Shown here: positions 33,554 through 47,027 of the stretch, piece after piece
How positions within the stretch are numbered: position 1 is the stretch's first letter
Layout of the letters: every line of letters begins with the position of its first letter
NCBI RefSeq assembly: GCF_020906515.1
Contig: NC_085855.1
Location: forward strand, 868,001 to 932,000
From: Vanrija pseudolonga
Taxonomy: Eukaryota > Basidiomycota > Tremellomycetes > Trichosporonales > Trichosporonaceae
Direction of reading: 5' to 3'
Length of the DNA stretch: 64,000 nt
Notes under the pieces: generated by a model
What the model was told of the DNA's origin: nothing
Seen by the model: only the letters and a program-made list of their open reading frames with translations
The model's database searches: none
Position numbers and translations under genes: made by a program

Positions 33554-36500
33554 ATGACCGCGGCGCCGTCAAACAGTAACACGGACGCGTCCCCGACGCC
33601 TTCGCCGCCGCGACCGAAACGTACCTATGGTCGCGCTCGTAACGCCGCGCCTATAGAGGATGACGCGGATGGCCCCACCAACGCTCACTCCATGATCTTT
33701 AGCGCACCCACTGCTGACCCCTCGCCCTCCAAAACGCTCCTGAACCGCTTCTCCAAAGAGAACTTGGACTGGCGTCAGTCGTTGGCCGCCCTTGACGCAA
33801 ACGATGAGTCTCCAGAGACAGAAGAGGATGTGCACCTCGCCTTGGCGAGGATGCGCAAGGAGCTGAATCCTTCTTCATCACATGCAGCGACTTCGTCAAG
33901 CCGCCGACTCCAGCCGACAACAAGTTTGTCGTCTTTGACGGAGCTACCGTCCTCTACCCCTCCTGACGACTTTCGATCCGATGCGGCGGCAACACAGAGA
34001 CCATCGAATGCTTCCCGCAGGATCGGTGGCACATCATCTCTCACGCCTGTTCCGCCCACATCCTCTCCGTCCAAGGTCGTGGGCACACAACAGACTTTGC
34101 CCCGGTCCACTCCTCCGGCTCGATCACCACTTGCGGCTGAGAGTGAACCGGCAAGTACCGTCAAGATTGGTGCTCCATCTCGCGCCAGGCGCGTTGTCGA
34201 TTCGGATGACGACGAACCCTCGGAGGAGTTGAAGCATCCGGCCAGTCCCCAATCGCCGCCTGAACCCCCCACAATTGATGACCCACCGCGATCTCGCGGC
34301 GAGGAGCTGCATCTGTTTAGCGATGATGAGGAGGATGCTCTTGATCAGAGTATGACATCACGTGCCAAGATGAAGGTGAGCGTCAAAGCTTATCAATTGC
34401 TAACATGCTAGCCCCTCAAGAAGGCAGATCAGGAGCAACTTCGTCGCGATGTGTCTAAAGCGAAACGAGGTGAGCCGTTTGCAAGGCCCCACTAACTGAC
34501 CTACAGAGCGTCAGGTCTTTGTGTCTCGAACCCAAACTGAACGCCGCCCTGTGTCCGAGTGGTTGCAGAGGGCCGATGGTGCAGTTCGGTGAGTTGCACC
34601 GCGAGTCCCAGCGATGTGTATCTGACTTTGCAAAGAGCACAGCCTCAGCCACGGCCGCTGCCACCAGTCTCTACCCCGGAAGATATCCACCAATTCCCTC
34701 CAAGCTCATTACCAGCAGATAAGAGCAGCGATGGACCAGCCCCAGTTCGGATTGCCAACACAAAGCAGAGGTCATCTCCAACGCCTCTTGCCCGACGCAC
34801 CGAACGTCCAACCTCCGCTACATCCGATAGCGACAGCGAGCCGCTAGACCTCGTGGCCGAAATGGACAAGGCTATGGAGCGGGCCTCAAGGAAGAAGCAC
34901 TTGGATGACATGAAGCGCAAGGCGATGGAGGCCAAGGTGTTGCGACCGGCGGTACCCGATGATTCTGACGACGAGCTGTCGATTGGTACCCCTGGGGCAA
35001 CAAAGGTCGGCGCAGCCCCCACCAAGGCGCCGACTGCTCAATCTCTCATCAGTAACAGGGTCGCCGCCGCTGCTCCAAATAAGCAGAAACAGAATCTCTT
35101 GCGAATCAGCGGAGCCAGGGTTGGGGGACGACGACCCGTCACCGAAACACACCTCCAGTTTGCCGGCAAAGACTTCGACCACGCCAACCAGAAGATGGCC
35201 AACGCTGGCTCTCGGCCTGCGGGGCAGAAACCTGGCAGGGACAATGTGATTTCACAGCTTCAAATGGACGCGCAGATGCGAGCCAGCCACCAGAAGCAGG
35301 TCCGCGACCTTGCGATTGCCAAGGAAAGGCAGTTCGGAAAAGGCCGCCAACTTCCTGCGAAGCAATCCATAGACCTCGCCACGGTCACCAAGGTCTCAGA
35401 CGATGTCAATGAACACGACTCAGCCAGCGATGACGGTGACAGCGATTACGATCCCGTGTCAGGCTCGGACGATGAGGTCAATGATGAGGTCGCAAGCAAC
35501 ACAAGTGCCGTGGGCGATAGCGTCCCGTTGGCCACGTCCACGAGCGGAACCCCGGAGCCGCACACCCAACCTGGCCGTAGTCGCCAAGTCGTTTTTGCTG
35601 AGGCTGAAGACGACGAAATCGACAGTGCAGCACAACCACGGCACCGTCCCTCGCGCCGCCTTCGCCGAGTCGCCGCAGACTCCGAGTCTGAAGATGACGT
35701 AGTCAAAGTGCTGCCTGCTGCGGCTCTTGCGACGACTACTCAGACGGCTACCAGCCATGACTCGGTTGGGTTCGACGACTTTGGGGATGACTTTGGGGAT
35801 GACTTTGGGGAAGGCGGATTCTCACAATTGTTTGAAACAACACAGGCCGTTGTTGGGAGCGAGGTATGTGGGCCAAAGCTAGCGAATCACTGACCGCCTC
35901 ACAGAATGACGGCCTGGCGGGACTTCGAAACGACACGGATGGTCTCGTTCCAGAGCACGCCGCGCTGCCAGGGGTACAACTGTCAGAGTCCCAAGCCCGT
36001 CGTGACAATGCTCTGGTAGCCGGCGAACTTGAGAATGCGGTCACTCAAGCAGTGCAGGTGCAACCTGGTAACCAGTACCTCAACTCTCAAGGGTGAGTGA
36101 ATGCAGGCGTGGAGGAAAACTGATCGCCAGTTTCTTCACCCAATCTCGACCTACGCAACAGGACGGCACACAGTTGCCCACAGAATCTGCAACCGAGGTG
36201 GACCCCAGTAGCACTCTCATCCTATCCACTAGTGGAGCAGGCCAGTCGTCTCCCACTTCGCATCAAGAAGCTGCTCTGAGTCCCACTCAGGGCTCTCATC
36301 AACTCAAGCGCCTCCGCCGTCGACACTCGGAAGCGGATGAAGAGGCCGTCGAGTCGCCGGCTCCACAGGCACCCCGTCGTGACGCCTTCCAAGCCCTTGC
36401 GGATGGTGCTCGCAGGGTACTTGCTCATGACGCTTCCAAGGGCAGGCGCAGAGACGCAGCATTCGTCGATGAGCAGGCAGAAGAAAGTGATGAGGACAAC

Positions 36501-37498
36501 GCATGGGGCCTCACGAAGGGAGACGACGACGAGGATGACGGTATGGACGAAGGCTACATCCCGGACCTCCTCGATGATGCGGCGATGGACGCGGAGGAGA
36601 GAGAAAAGCAGAAGGAGCTTGCCGACGCTAAACTTCGGTAAGCATGGGCCACATCAGTGCTAGCTGACTCTGTCAGGGAAATTGCTCAAGAGGACGACGC
36701 ACGACGTGAAGCTGAGGCCAAGAAGATTACAGATGGCCACTATCGCCATAAGCGACGCGGAAACGACTTCTTGTCTGACGAGGAGGACGAGGAGACGCGT
36801 TCCAGGCGCCTTACAAAGAAACAGCGCCGTCAGCGTAAACTCGAACGGGAAGATGGCCTGTACAAGCTGGGTATGTTGGGCACACTGGTGTACGCGCACC
36901 TGGCTGATCAATTCAGATGGTGAAAACAATGCCTTCCTCAAGGAGTACGAGCGGGACCTCGAGTCGGACAACGAGTTTGAGGAGAGTTTGGAGGTACCAG
37001 CGGCTCTCCACTCCCCATCCCGCGATGCTCTCTCCAGCCGCGAGGTTCATGAGCTGCTGAGGTTGAACCGGGCAGTGAGTGTTGTGGAGGCACCAAAAGT
37101 TAACCAAACAGGAGCATGTCGAGGTTCAACTCTCAGACGATGAGAGCGAATCTCAGGTAATGATTGCACGAAGGACGCGAGTCACGGCTATTGCTACCAA
37201 AGACGTCGAGGTAGGTACGGGTGTGTGTGCGACGCTGATCGTATAGATGGACACGCTCGTGTCGTCTCGAGTGGGGAAGCAGACCTTGCGATCAACAGAG
37301 AGTTACATGATGTTCCTCAAGGATCAAGGCAACAATGCCGGTCGCGGAGGCTCAGGTCGTGGTGGTGTCTCTGTGGTCCAGAAGGCACACCCGGGCCCAA
37401 GTCATGGGTCAAAGCTCGACCGATCAAAGACAGCCACTACCGACATTTCGCAGCGGACAGGCCGTGTGCTTATCGACAAGACCACAGGCTTCAATTAG
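33554..37498 (+). CDS. MRC1: Mrc1/claspin replication checkpoint mediator
   Basis: Travels with the replication fork, links helicase to polymerase epsilon and relays the S-phase checkpoint to the Rad53/Cds1 kinase. About 1,190 residues, roughly nine short introns. The N-terminal half is disordered and rich in SQ/TQ and acidic stretches, with a segment FDDFGDDFGDDFGEGGFSQL made of short repeats. A small exon junction gives LNSQGFFTQSRPTQQ, a possible PCNA-binding (PIP-like) element. The conserved Mrc1 region lies in 36.6-37.2 kb: REIAQEDDARREAEAKKITD, HYRHKRRGNDFLSDEED, LTKKQRRQRKLEREDGLYKL, then AFLKEYERDLESDNEFEE. The C-terminus is basic and Gly-rich, ending GRVLIDKTTGFN. Start is the first ATG, giving PRPKRTYGRARN near the N-terminus. 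Confidence 0.85.
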
Positions 37499-37676
37499 TG
37501 GAGACGAGTAGTGTATATAGGCTCCTCATATGCATAACAGTTGAACACATGTCGATCTTTTGTACAAACACTTGGGGTCACCGAAACGATCTGGGGCAAT
37601 GTGATGGAATTTGCAAGTTGTGTAATGAGGCAGGCGTAGGGGAATGGGGGCGAGATGCCGGGTAACAATGCCGGTT

Positions 37677-40600
37677 CTAGGTGGCAGCAGCAGCTGTATC
37701 AACTACAGCATCCGTTGAGCCTCCAGTCGATGAAGAACTTAGAACAAAGCCCACTTTGGCCAGGCAGCGGATGAGATCTGATTTGGAGAACGGCTTGGAG
37801 AGAACGGCTGAAAACAACGTGCCCTCTTCTGTGATGGACTGGTCGAAAGAAGTGGCCGCAATGACTAGGAGGGTGTTAGCGCCCAGCGGCTTAGCAAACA
37901 TACTCGGTGTGTTTTGGTTGTGGTTGTTAGTGGAACGGATCATTCTGGCAACCTGTTCACCACTGATATAGGGCATGTGAATGTCACACAGGATGAGATC
38001 GAATTCTGGGTAGTCAGCAGACTGATATCATTTCCATGCTCACTGATGCTGCCCATTGTTTGAGCCAGGGCGTCGGAGCCGTCGTGGGCACACACACATC
38101 GGCACCCCAGCCGAGTGAGCAAGGTCTCCAGGATCTGCGAGTTAGCTCTGACGACCAGCGTCTTTCTCACCTTTTGCGAGATGGGGTTGTCTTCGGCAAT
38201 GAGAACGTCCAAGCACCTTGCTCCCCGCTCCAAGCTGGGGGAGGCCACGAGCTGCATGCTTCCGGCAGACGAGTGGATGACACGCTGCCCACGGTTCGAA
38301 CTGCGGTCAGAGGCTGATGGACTAGCACTTGAACCGGAGCGGAAGCGACCGTGGAGGTTGTGCCGAAGTTTATCGTCGTCGCTAGAGCGCACACGCTCCA
38401 GGGCGCTCATTTCCGCAGGCCTACGTCCTCGCTGAGATGAAATCAATGCTGAAGCAGTTGGCGACAATCCAGTCCTGGAAGGAGTCGAGGCTGCTGACGA
38501 TGTTGAAGGGGAGGGTGAAGGGGGGCCAAGTGCACTTGAAATCGATCTGGCGTGCTTGCGACGGGGAATTTCAGATGACGGCGAAACAACGGCGTTGGAA
38601 CTTGATCTCATGCGCCGAATAACATCGTCGTTGGCCTGCTTCAGAACAGGGAGATTCTTGAAGTTGAAGGCGCCAAAGTCGGCCGCAATGGCATCATCCG
38701 TGGAGGGGTTCTGAACCTCTGAGGTCCCAGAGCCGAGAGGTCCATTTCGGCGTGTCTTCGGGGACAGGTCTTCGTCTTGGAACGCTGGGTTGACCGCTCC
38801 ACGGGGGTCGAAGTAGTCGGTTGATTCTGGATCGGTACCATCAGGAACGAAGAGAGCGGGGCCCGTCGTCAGCGAGTCCCAGTTGATGCCAGCAAAGAAG
38901 GCGTGCTGCTTGACCTCGTCCGCTCCCCGCGCACCGAGTCGTAGAGCAGGGTTGGTGCAAATCAGGCGATCCATGAGGTCGCGAGCCTCCATTGGAAGCT
39001 CGATTTCATCATCGTGCCAGTTGATTCGACGAGAGATGATGTTGTCAAACACCTTCTCCGGCGTTTCGGCGTGGAACGGCGGGATGCCGTACAGGAACTC
39101 GTAGAGTACCACACCAACGGCCCACCAATCGACCATTCGATCATCCGTTCCACCGCCCAGGATGCTCTCTGGAGCCAAATAGTCCGGAGTGCCGACGAAA
39201 CGCGGGGGTTCGGCTCCAGAGTTGGAACCTGTCCCGGTGTCCGACGATCCCTTGGTCAAGCCGGAGAGCTGGCGCATGTGTTTGGGGACAATGCCTGCCG
39301 ACTCGGATCCACTGGATTCGTCTGCTGAGCCAGGCTCGGTCAACATGGGGAAGTATGATTGGCTGCGAAGAGAGGTGGCGGCGGTAGGCAAGAGGTCTGG
39401 CGACATGACGGGAGAGTCAGTCGACGATATAGACGAAGCCCGGCGAGTCGTAGCCGCGGTCCTCAGAGACGTTCCTCGAAGATACGGTGGCCTTGGACCA
39501 CCAATCTGACGGTTTAGAAGACCAATCTTGGATAGCCCAAAGTCTGTAAGCTTGACGTGTCCCTGCGCGTCGATGAGGAGATTGTCTGGCTTGATGTCAC
39601 TGGCTGTCAGCGTGACGCATGGCTGGGGACATACCGGTGTGCAACATTGCGAGCATGAAGATACTCCAAGCCCAAAACCAACTCGGCGATGTAGTTGCGG
39701 GCCCACTCAAGTGGTAGTTCTCCCAATGTCTTGACCAGCGTGGCACAATCTCCGCCATTGAGATACTCCATTACCAGGTAGAGGTATTCTTTGCTCTGGA
39801 AGGAGAAGAACAGTTTGACAACGTAGGGAGAACTCGCTTGGTTCATGAGGATTGTTCGTTCAGCCTTGACGTTGGTAATCTGGTTCTTGGCGATCATGTC
39901 TGACTTTTTCAGGGCTTTGATGGCGTAGTAGTCGCCAGTTGCAACCTTCTTGGCCAGGTAGACCGATCCGAAGGCACCACGGCTGATAGGCTTAATGATC
40001 TCAAAGTCCTTGATCGAAGGCTGCGCTGGGCGTGGGGCCGTCGCACCCGAGGGGATCCGCGGGGACATTGGCGGGTCTCGAACGGCGATCGAAAAGCGGC
40101 GGCCGTGATGGCTCTTGGGCTTCAACAGAGGCGATGGTAGTGGTTGGTTCACAGCTTCAACCGGTCTGAGGGTGATAGGCGCCGAGGGAAGGGCCTGATG
40201 AGGTGCTACTGGCGTCGGGGACGTTGACAACAAAGCTGAACGGACCGACGGGGACAAGCCTGCTGCCGAGGAAGGCGCAACCTCCCTCTGCCACTGCCTT
40301 TGAGGGTGTCCTTGAGTGATTGGGAGTCGAGCAAGAGGAGCAATCTTGCGTAATCCTGGCGTAACTTCCGATGTGTCTACCGCGTCGGCGCTCGTTTCAG
40401 AGCCGCTTTCCGAGGCGCTGCCGTCGTCGCTTTCGGCAAGGATCTGGTTCACCTTGTCCTCCCATTCGTGACGCGTCTTCTCCGAGTATCGGATGGTGCT
40501 TTGCATCCGCGCAATGGCCTTTTGCTTACGACGCAGTTGGTCCTCAACGCGTGTGAAGAGAAGCTGTACTGCTCGGTCGGTAGACTGAGGCTTTTGCCAT

Positions 40601-43600
40601 CGCGTGACACGCAGAAGTTTCTCTTCAGAAGCCGGCGAGAGGTAGCGTTGGAGGGTGAAGGGTAAGTCGGCCTCATCCTCCAAGACTGATGGCGTTTCGA
40701 TCTGCCTGGCGACGGAGAGAATGGTGGCAACGTCTTGCAGTTGTTCCGGGGAGACTTTGCGGACCTCGACACCCAGTGACCCATCGGGCATGTCGTCGCT
40801 GTTGGCCACAGATTCTGGGAGCGAGAAAAACACGACACCAAGCAAGGGCTGTGTAGCATCCTGAGAAATGCCATCGTTGATGTCGGCATTGAGTTGGTTG
40901 ACGGCTTTTTGCAGATCATCAAGACATTCGTCGCAGGATCCGATTTCGGCCTCACCGCGATGAACAGCGTCGCAAGTCTCGTTGTGCTTTTCGAAAAACC
41001 AGACAACAATTTCACGCTCGCAGATTCGACAGAGTACACCTTCGGTTGACATGATGGTGTCTCTGGGAAAGGCCGCTTCCGTGATGTTCTCGACGTGGGT
41101 GGCTGTCACGGGCTTCATGACCCACATGGTGTGGGAGGGTTCATTGTTTTCCCGCATGAGCATGCCGACGCCCTCGAGCTCGATGTACACCGGGCCAGGA
41201 GGCCGATCTTCGACATTTTCATCGACGACATCGTGCACTTCGAAGCGGAACCTCAACTGCACAGTGTTGCCGTCGTCCTGCAGTAGGTTTTCGGTCGCCT
41301 CTGTGAAGTGCGAGGTGTCGGCCGGGGCCAGCAAATCCGCGATTGGCCGATCGAGAACTTCCTCAGGATCGCGACTGTAGTTAGCATTTGAAGGTGAGAC
41401 CGACTCACCCAATGACCTCCAGGATGGCGTCGTTGACGTAGATGATTTCTTCACCAGCCAGGCTAAGCTCCATGACGATGTTGACGGATTTCGCTTGTTC
41501 CGCGAGAACGCGCAGATCGTCAACCGCTTGAGTTGGCTGGTCAGGTGCGACATCGGCATCGTCCACCGGTACAGGCGGGGTGAGCGTCACGGTAGAGAGA
41601 GACGGATCCTGTGGCGCAAGGGCCAGCGGTGACATGCCGGTTGACGCCTCGGACTTGGATGCGGTCGATGGCTCAAGTTCAAAGTGTGGTGCCTCCTTGG
41701 CGGGACGAAGAACGAATGTGAGAGGTTCGTTGTCGTCCTTGTCGTCGTCAAAGTTCCAGAAGCCCTTTTCGGCCTCCCACCATTCCAGAACGCGTCCGAG
41801 ACTCGCAACAGCCATGAGAATGTCGACATACCAGTCACGCCCTGGCCAATCCTCGTGCTCGTCCCAATATTGGCCAGTTTTCTGCAACTTTTGAATAATC
41901 TCAACGCAGGCTGTAGGGCGAGAGATCAGGCTGTTGACAGAAAGGTCCAAAACGTCTGTTGCGAGAACGATCAACTCTTGAAGGGCAGCCAGGAATTGGC
42001 GGTCTGCTTCGAGGGCCTCCTCCATCCCCGGGTGGCCAGACAGCAGAGACCGGGAGTAAGGCATTGGTGATCGAGACCGAGAAGTAGACCGAGAGCTTGA
42101 GGTTGATCGGGGCATTTCAGCGCTTAGGTTTCGTGCGACTTGTTGATGGAAGTCTCGTGGAAGCTGGATATCGCGTGGCACGACGCGCGGTACGATGCTG
42201 GGACGCCTTCGGCTCATTGAGCGGCGCGGACTCGCGGGGACGCTTGACAGCAGAGTCACTCGGCGGTTCGGGCTCGAAGTGATGCCATTGGAGGACAATG
42301 ACATTGAACCACGGCGGCTCGGCCCTCTCGAAGAAGTAACTGAGATGTCAGTAAACGTGACGGACGTCGATGACATACGAGCACTGAGAGGAGGGATGGC
42401 CTCGTCCTCGACGTCGGTGGCATCTAGCAAGGGTGAATCGCTAAACGTGTCGAAGTAGTCCCTTCGGGGCTCTTCCACAGCGTCTGCGGCCGCGATTCGC
42501 TGGTCCTCGTAACTTGTGATGACTGCAACTATCCGCCGCAAAGTGTTATCACACTGCTCCTTTGCGGCATTCAGTCTTTGCTTGACGTGCTGCCTGACTG
42601 AAGCCTCCGTTAAGTCCGCGCCAGGAGCAACAGGTTTGTCGCTTCCTTCCTTCCGTGCGGCCGCATTCAATGCCACAACGGGGGATGGCGTCTGGTCCCA
42701 CCTTGGCATGCCAGGGGTCAGTCCGGGGCCGAGTCCATAAGGTGCCGAGTGAGCAGGGCCAGCGCCTCGCAAATCGTACGTCATGAAGTTGCCAGACGAA
42801 TCGGTCGAAGTAGTACCTTGGGAACTGCTTGTAGCTGCAGGTGGTCGCTGGGAGGCTAGGAGACTTGGTTCGAGATCCAATCGCAAGGAAGGCTGGTTGC
42901 GCCTAGCCTCTAGTCGTGTTCCAACCGCGCCGACTCTTGCATCGTGTCGCAGAAGAGCGGCCTCCATAGCTCGGGCCTTTGGCGGTGGTGGTGGAAGCAT
43001 CAATCCAGACGGTGGCGGTGCCAAGGGAGTCATAGATGGGACGTGGTCATGAACCAACCCTCTCAACTCGACGTGAGAGGCTGCAGGTCTCACCGAGCGC
43101 GTCGATGCGGATGAGGCTTGGCGGGCTGGCTCGGGCCGTGAGACATTCGGCATCAAAGCCCCCCCTGCTTTGTCGCTGCTCCGTCGACTTTGAGGCGCTG
43201 AAGGGACTCTCGGTTGCGGATACAGCCCCGATGTCGCGTGGCGCATCTCTTCTGGAGTCGGCTCGGGGCTGAAATTGCTCTTGACAGCGTTCCACCAGCC
43301 TTCCATCTTCGTGACCAGGTTCTTCTTTCTCCGAACTGCCGCTAACTGAGAGTCGCCGCTGATAGACTTTGTCGATCCTCCAGACAATTGGCGAGGTCTC
43401 TCCGTATTGGCAGAGCGACGCGCGCTGAGTGGGATCTTGTCCATGCCGGACATGCTCGATCGAACAGACAAGCTCCGGCGCCTGAGGTTGTGTGAAGCTG
43501 GCTGCCCGGCAGCAACGACCGCACTGTCGTCCCTTGAAGTCACAGGTGTGAGGAAGACGGGCTCAGAGGTGGTCCCTTTGCCTAGAATTTCGCTCTTCTT

Positions 43601-46085
43601 GGAATCACGCTCGGTTGCCGGTGACGGAAGCTTGGAGCGGGATTCCTTTGCGTTTTCGGCTTCCGCCCTTATCTTCTCTGCCTTGTATGCCTTGTAGCAG
43701 TCATACCAGTCTACCCACTCAATGCCGGCCACAGACCCGCTCGCCGACCCTTGCTTTTCCATGCCGATGGAGCTAAACGGGGGTTTAAATGGCGGTAGAG
43801 TATCTGTCGATTCGTTGAGGGGATTACTGGTTTGGCGAGCACTTGGGGGGTCATACAACGTGGTGGATGCCGTTGCTCTTAAGGACCTCTGCCATATCGG
43901 GCCGGGAGAGTTTTGGGGAGGATCTTGGTCGATGAAGGATGCGCTCAGCCTGGACGGCACATGCGTGGTGGTGGTCAATAGTGGCGGAGCGAATGTGCGT
44001 GGCTGAGAGTCAGTGCGGCTGAGAAAATACTCTTACCTGGGCAGGGTTTCGAGCCCCCCATCTTTGAATCTTTGCCTGTCGACTTTGGATGATCATGTTG
44101 GCGTGGCTAGCAGCATCACCGATGGACGACGATACACCTGGAAGATCCATGCCCAGGCCGCCCTTGGAGGAGACGGAGCGCATCCGCGATCGCAAAGCTG
44201 CTGGAGGGGAGTCTATATCAGATGACCTCGTAGATGGCGGGGAGATGACCGGTGAGCTCTCCAACTTCAAGGCCGCCATGTCATCTGCGATTGAGCGTGA
44301 CACCCCGGAGCTGAGAGGCGACGGGGACATTGGCAGCGACATGGACGAAGATAATGCGTCGTGGATAGCAGTGCGCAGAAGGCCATGCGGAACGGATATC
44401 GGATCTGAGCTTGCAGTACTCTGGATATCAGGGGAGGCCGACAAGGTAGAAGAGGCAGGTGGCGACACAGATGACGGCCCACTGTGTATGGTGGTCGGCC
44501 GCATCGTGGCTAATGGCGACGGAGCCTTGGGAGGAGACACGCTGGAGGCGTATGCAGCTTCAAGCGAGTCGTGGCGTTGAGTGCTCGATGGCGAGGTGAT
44601 TGAGACCAGTGTGTCTGGTGGCAGCGATCCAGCGGCTGCTATAGACGGTTTCTGAAATCTGGCTGAAGCGGTAGGATGCTCAGATTCGACCGGAGAGGGG
44701 TTAGGTGTCGGCACTGAGCCAGTCGAAGTGTTGCTCGGCGTTTCGATCTGCTGCAGTGGGGGCGTCTGAGTCTTGATCAGGTCGGCAGCTAAACGGACGC
44801 TTGTCGGAACACGATTCAGACGCATGGCTGCACCCGCGGACGAGGCGATGGATGGCGACGCATCGCTGTTTAGGCTGCTCATCTGAGGGAAAGCTGACTC
44901 GGACCATGGAGACGGAAGAGGATTCAGAGGCGATATCATCGAGGCCGACGTGGAGAGGCTGGGGACGGGAATCTGTGCTGTGCCAGGCCGGCCGACAAGA
45001 GATGGCGGGGGCAGCTTTCGAAGGTCGATGGATGATGGCCTAAGAAACTCTGAGGCTCGTCGTTGGCGAAGGGGGCTGACACTCGCAGGGCTGGCAATGT
45101 TAGGTCGGTTACCAACACATTCGACGAACCTGGCAGGAATGCCTTGCTCCTTCTCCTTCGTTGGACTAGAATCCCGAATCGGGTCTTTGCCCTTTCCTTT
45201 GTCCCGATTTTTACTGGACGCAGGCTCCCAATTGCTATCCCACCCAAGACCGAGGAGATTGGAGTGCGGGTCTCGTGAAGAGGACTGACCAACAGCCGAG
45301 ATGGGCCGAGGAGCCACGATCGTGTCCATTGCGGGTTCCAGTTCGGGGCTTCCAAATGCCAGTGGACTGGACGCTTCCGGATTGCCTGCTTCAATGTAGC
45401 TGCCTCCCGCACTGGAACCGCTGTGATCATGGCGAGATATCCCTGTCGAGGGCTCCTTCCACGACTCGGCCCGCTTGAGCGTTGCTTGTCGTGGAGGGGA
45501 ATCTCGTGAAACACTCGATCCATGGCCTGAGGATCCGCTGTTAGAGCGCGCACCTCGCGACATCAATAGCGTGCCCGGTGACACTGTCGACCCCTTCTGA
45601 ACAATGAGTGATGGGCTCGGAGGTCGTGACGACGAGCGTCGTCTTGAAGGCGTAGGGCTGGCCGATCCGCTGGTGGATCCGTGAGATATTGCTTTGGAAG
45701 CAGCCGAGCCAGGCCGCCGTCTGGGCGTGCCTTCGTTAGCAGATGGAGGAAGTTGTTCATCCTCTGATTGACGGGGCGAGGAGTGGGGAGAAGACGACGA
45801 CGAATCCGAGTGGGACGGAACAGTTATCGCCTGCGCCAGTGGTGACGGGAACGACGGTGTGGCCCCGAACACGCCAGACTTGCGACCAAATGGCTGCGAT
45901 GTGAAGGCGAGTGAGGGTGAAGGAACAGATGGGACCTGGAGGGTCGAGGTGCCAAGCGGCGAGGAAGAGGACGAGGCTGATTGGGGACTCGGGGTGTGAC
46001 GAGGTGATGGTGATTGCGATGAGCTGGCTTCCTTGTCGCGATCCTCATCGAGGTAGAAGACAGCCCCACTTGATAGGCTAGACAT
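37677..46085 (-). CDS. RIM15: Rim15-type kinase with PAS and receiver domains
   Basis: Greatwall-like AGC kinase that drives quiescence and stress programmes when TORC1/PKA are low. Exons 44037-46085, 41409-44002, 39635-41374, 38171-39599, 38044-38134, 37904-38005 and 37677-37864 sum to 2,730 residues, all in phase. Exon 1 is a 683-residue Ser/Pro-rich region. Exon 2 has EWVDWYDCYKAYKAEK, then a helical block and a PAS start (LSLAGEEIIYVNDAILEVIG). Exon 3 completes PAS and carries CRICEREIVVWFFEKHNETC (zinc-like C-x2-C...H...C) and the kinase N-lobe (ISRGAFGSVYLAKK). HRDIKPDN spans an intron; DFGLSKI and FVGTPDYLAPE are separated by about 130 non-conserved residues, as usual in this family. 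The C-terminal receiver keeps its phospho-acceptor Asp (FDLILCDIHMP) and Lys (VLSKPFSKSDL). Introns are 34-39 nt. It is about 1.5 times as long as the budding yeast protein. Confidence 0.95.
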
Positions 46086-46840
46086 GGCCGAGAGAGCAAA
46101 CTATCCGCATGAAGTCTGGGTAGATGGCTCGTTGACGTATGCGGGGAATGAAGGTGCTGAGGAGTGAGAATGTGCCGATAGCGACACACTTGCCTATAAT
46201 ACGAGAGGGAAGGAGTCCCAGGTCCTCGTACGCTCCGCGCTCAGTGGGCCAGCTGCATCTGGATATCAGATAGCCAAGTTGAGATGGTTGATATTGTGCA
46301 AGCGGTCAGGGGCACCCCAGATAGAAGCTGACGAAGGAGCCTGGAGCCAATATCGAGGAGGTAAAGTGGTGTCGGGTTGACGGACTTGGGTGGAAGGCTA
46401 CGTTGGGCGTATAGCACAGACCAGGGGCCTGTAGGTTGCTGGGGTTACTCGGGCTTGACGATGTCTGGTATAGTTGAGTGAGATGTGTGATGGCGGCGCG
46501 TGATGGAAGGCGTGTGTGTGTGATGGTGAGTGTGGATGTGGGTGTGAGTGTGGGTGCGCGGGTTGAGGTGGGGTGGGGTGGTGGTGGTTAGGTATGTGAT
46601 GGTGGTAGTGGTAGTCGTAGTGGTTGATGGGTGGTGGTTACGGTGTGTGGACTAGTCGGGTGCTGCCAGGATTAGGCATCATCCCTGCGTGGTAAGGAGA
46701 CGGTTGCCATGTAAGGGGGGGGGGGAGAGTGGGTTATTGGCTGGGTGCGGCGAGGGGCCCACTTCCATGGACGGCAGCCAGGGCGTAAAGTGGACTTGGA
46801 ATGACTGACGTCGTCGATGCCTCGCCGCTGGCCGCTGGCA

Positions 46841-46864
46841 GGCTGGCTGGCTGGCTGGCTGGCT
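46841..46864 (+). repeat. (GGCT)6 microsatellite
   Basis: Six perfect copies. It is the reverse complement of the longer AGCC array about 80 bp downstream, so the two can pair in single-stranded DNA or RNA. Confidence 0.9.
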
Positions 46865-46943
46865 TCCTCCGGCTGCTCCTAGGCCGGGCAGCCAAGCACC
46901 ACTGTTCATCTATCGTTTAACGGAAAGTATTACCCCACACTCG

Positions 46944-46944
<1 letters not shown>

Positions 46945-47027
<83 letters not shown>
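46945..47027 (+). repeat. (AGCC)n microsatellite, about 20 copies
   Basis: A nearly perfect tetranucleotide array of about 83 bp, ending at AGCTAGC. Length is expected to vary between strains. Confidence 0.92.
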
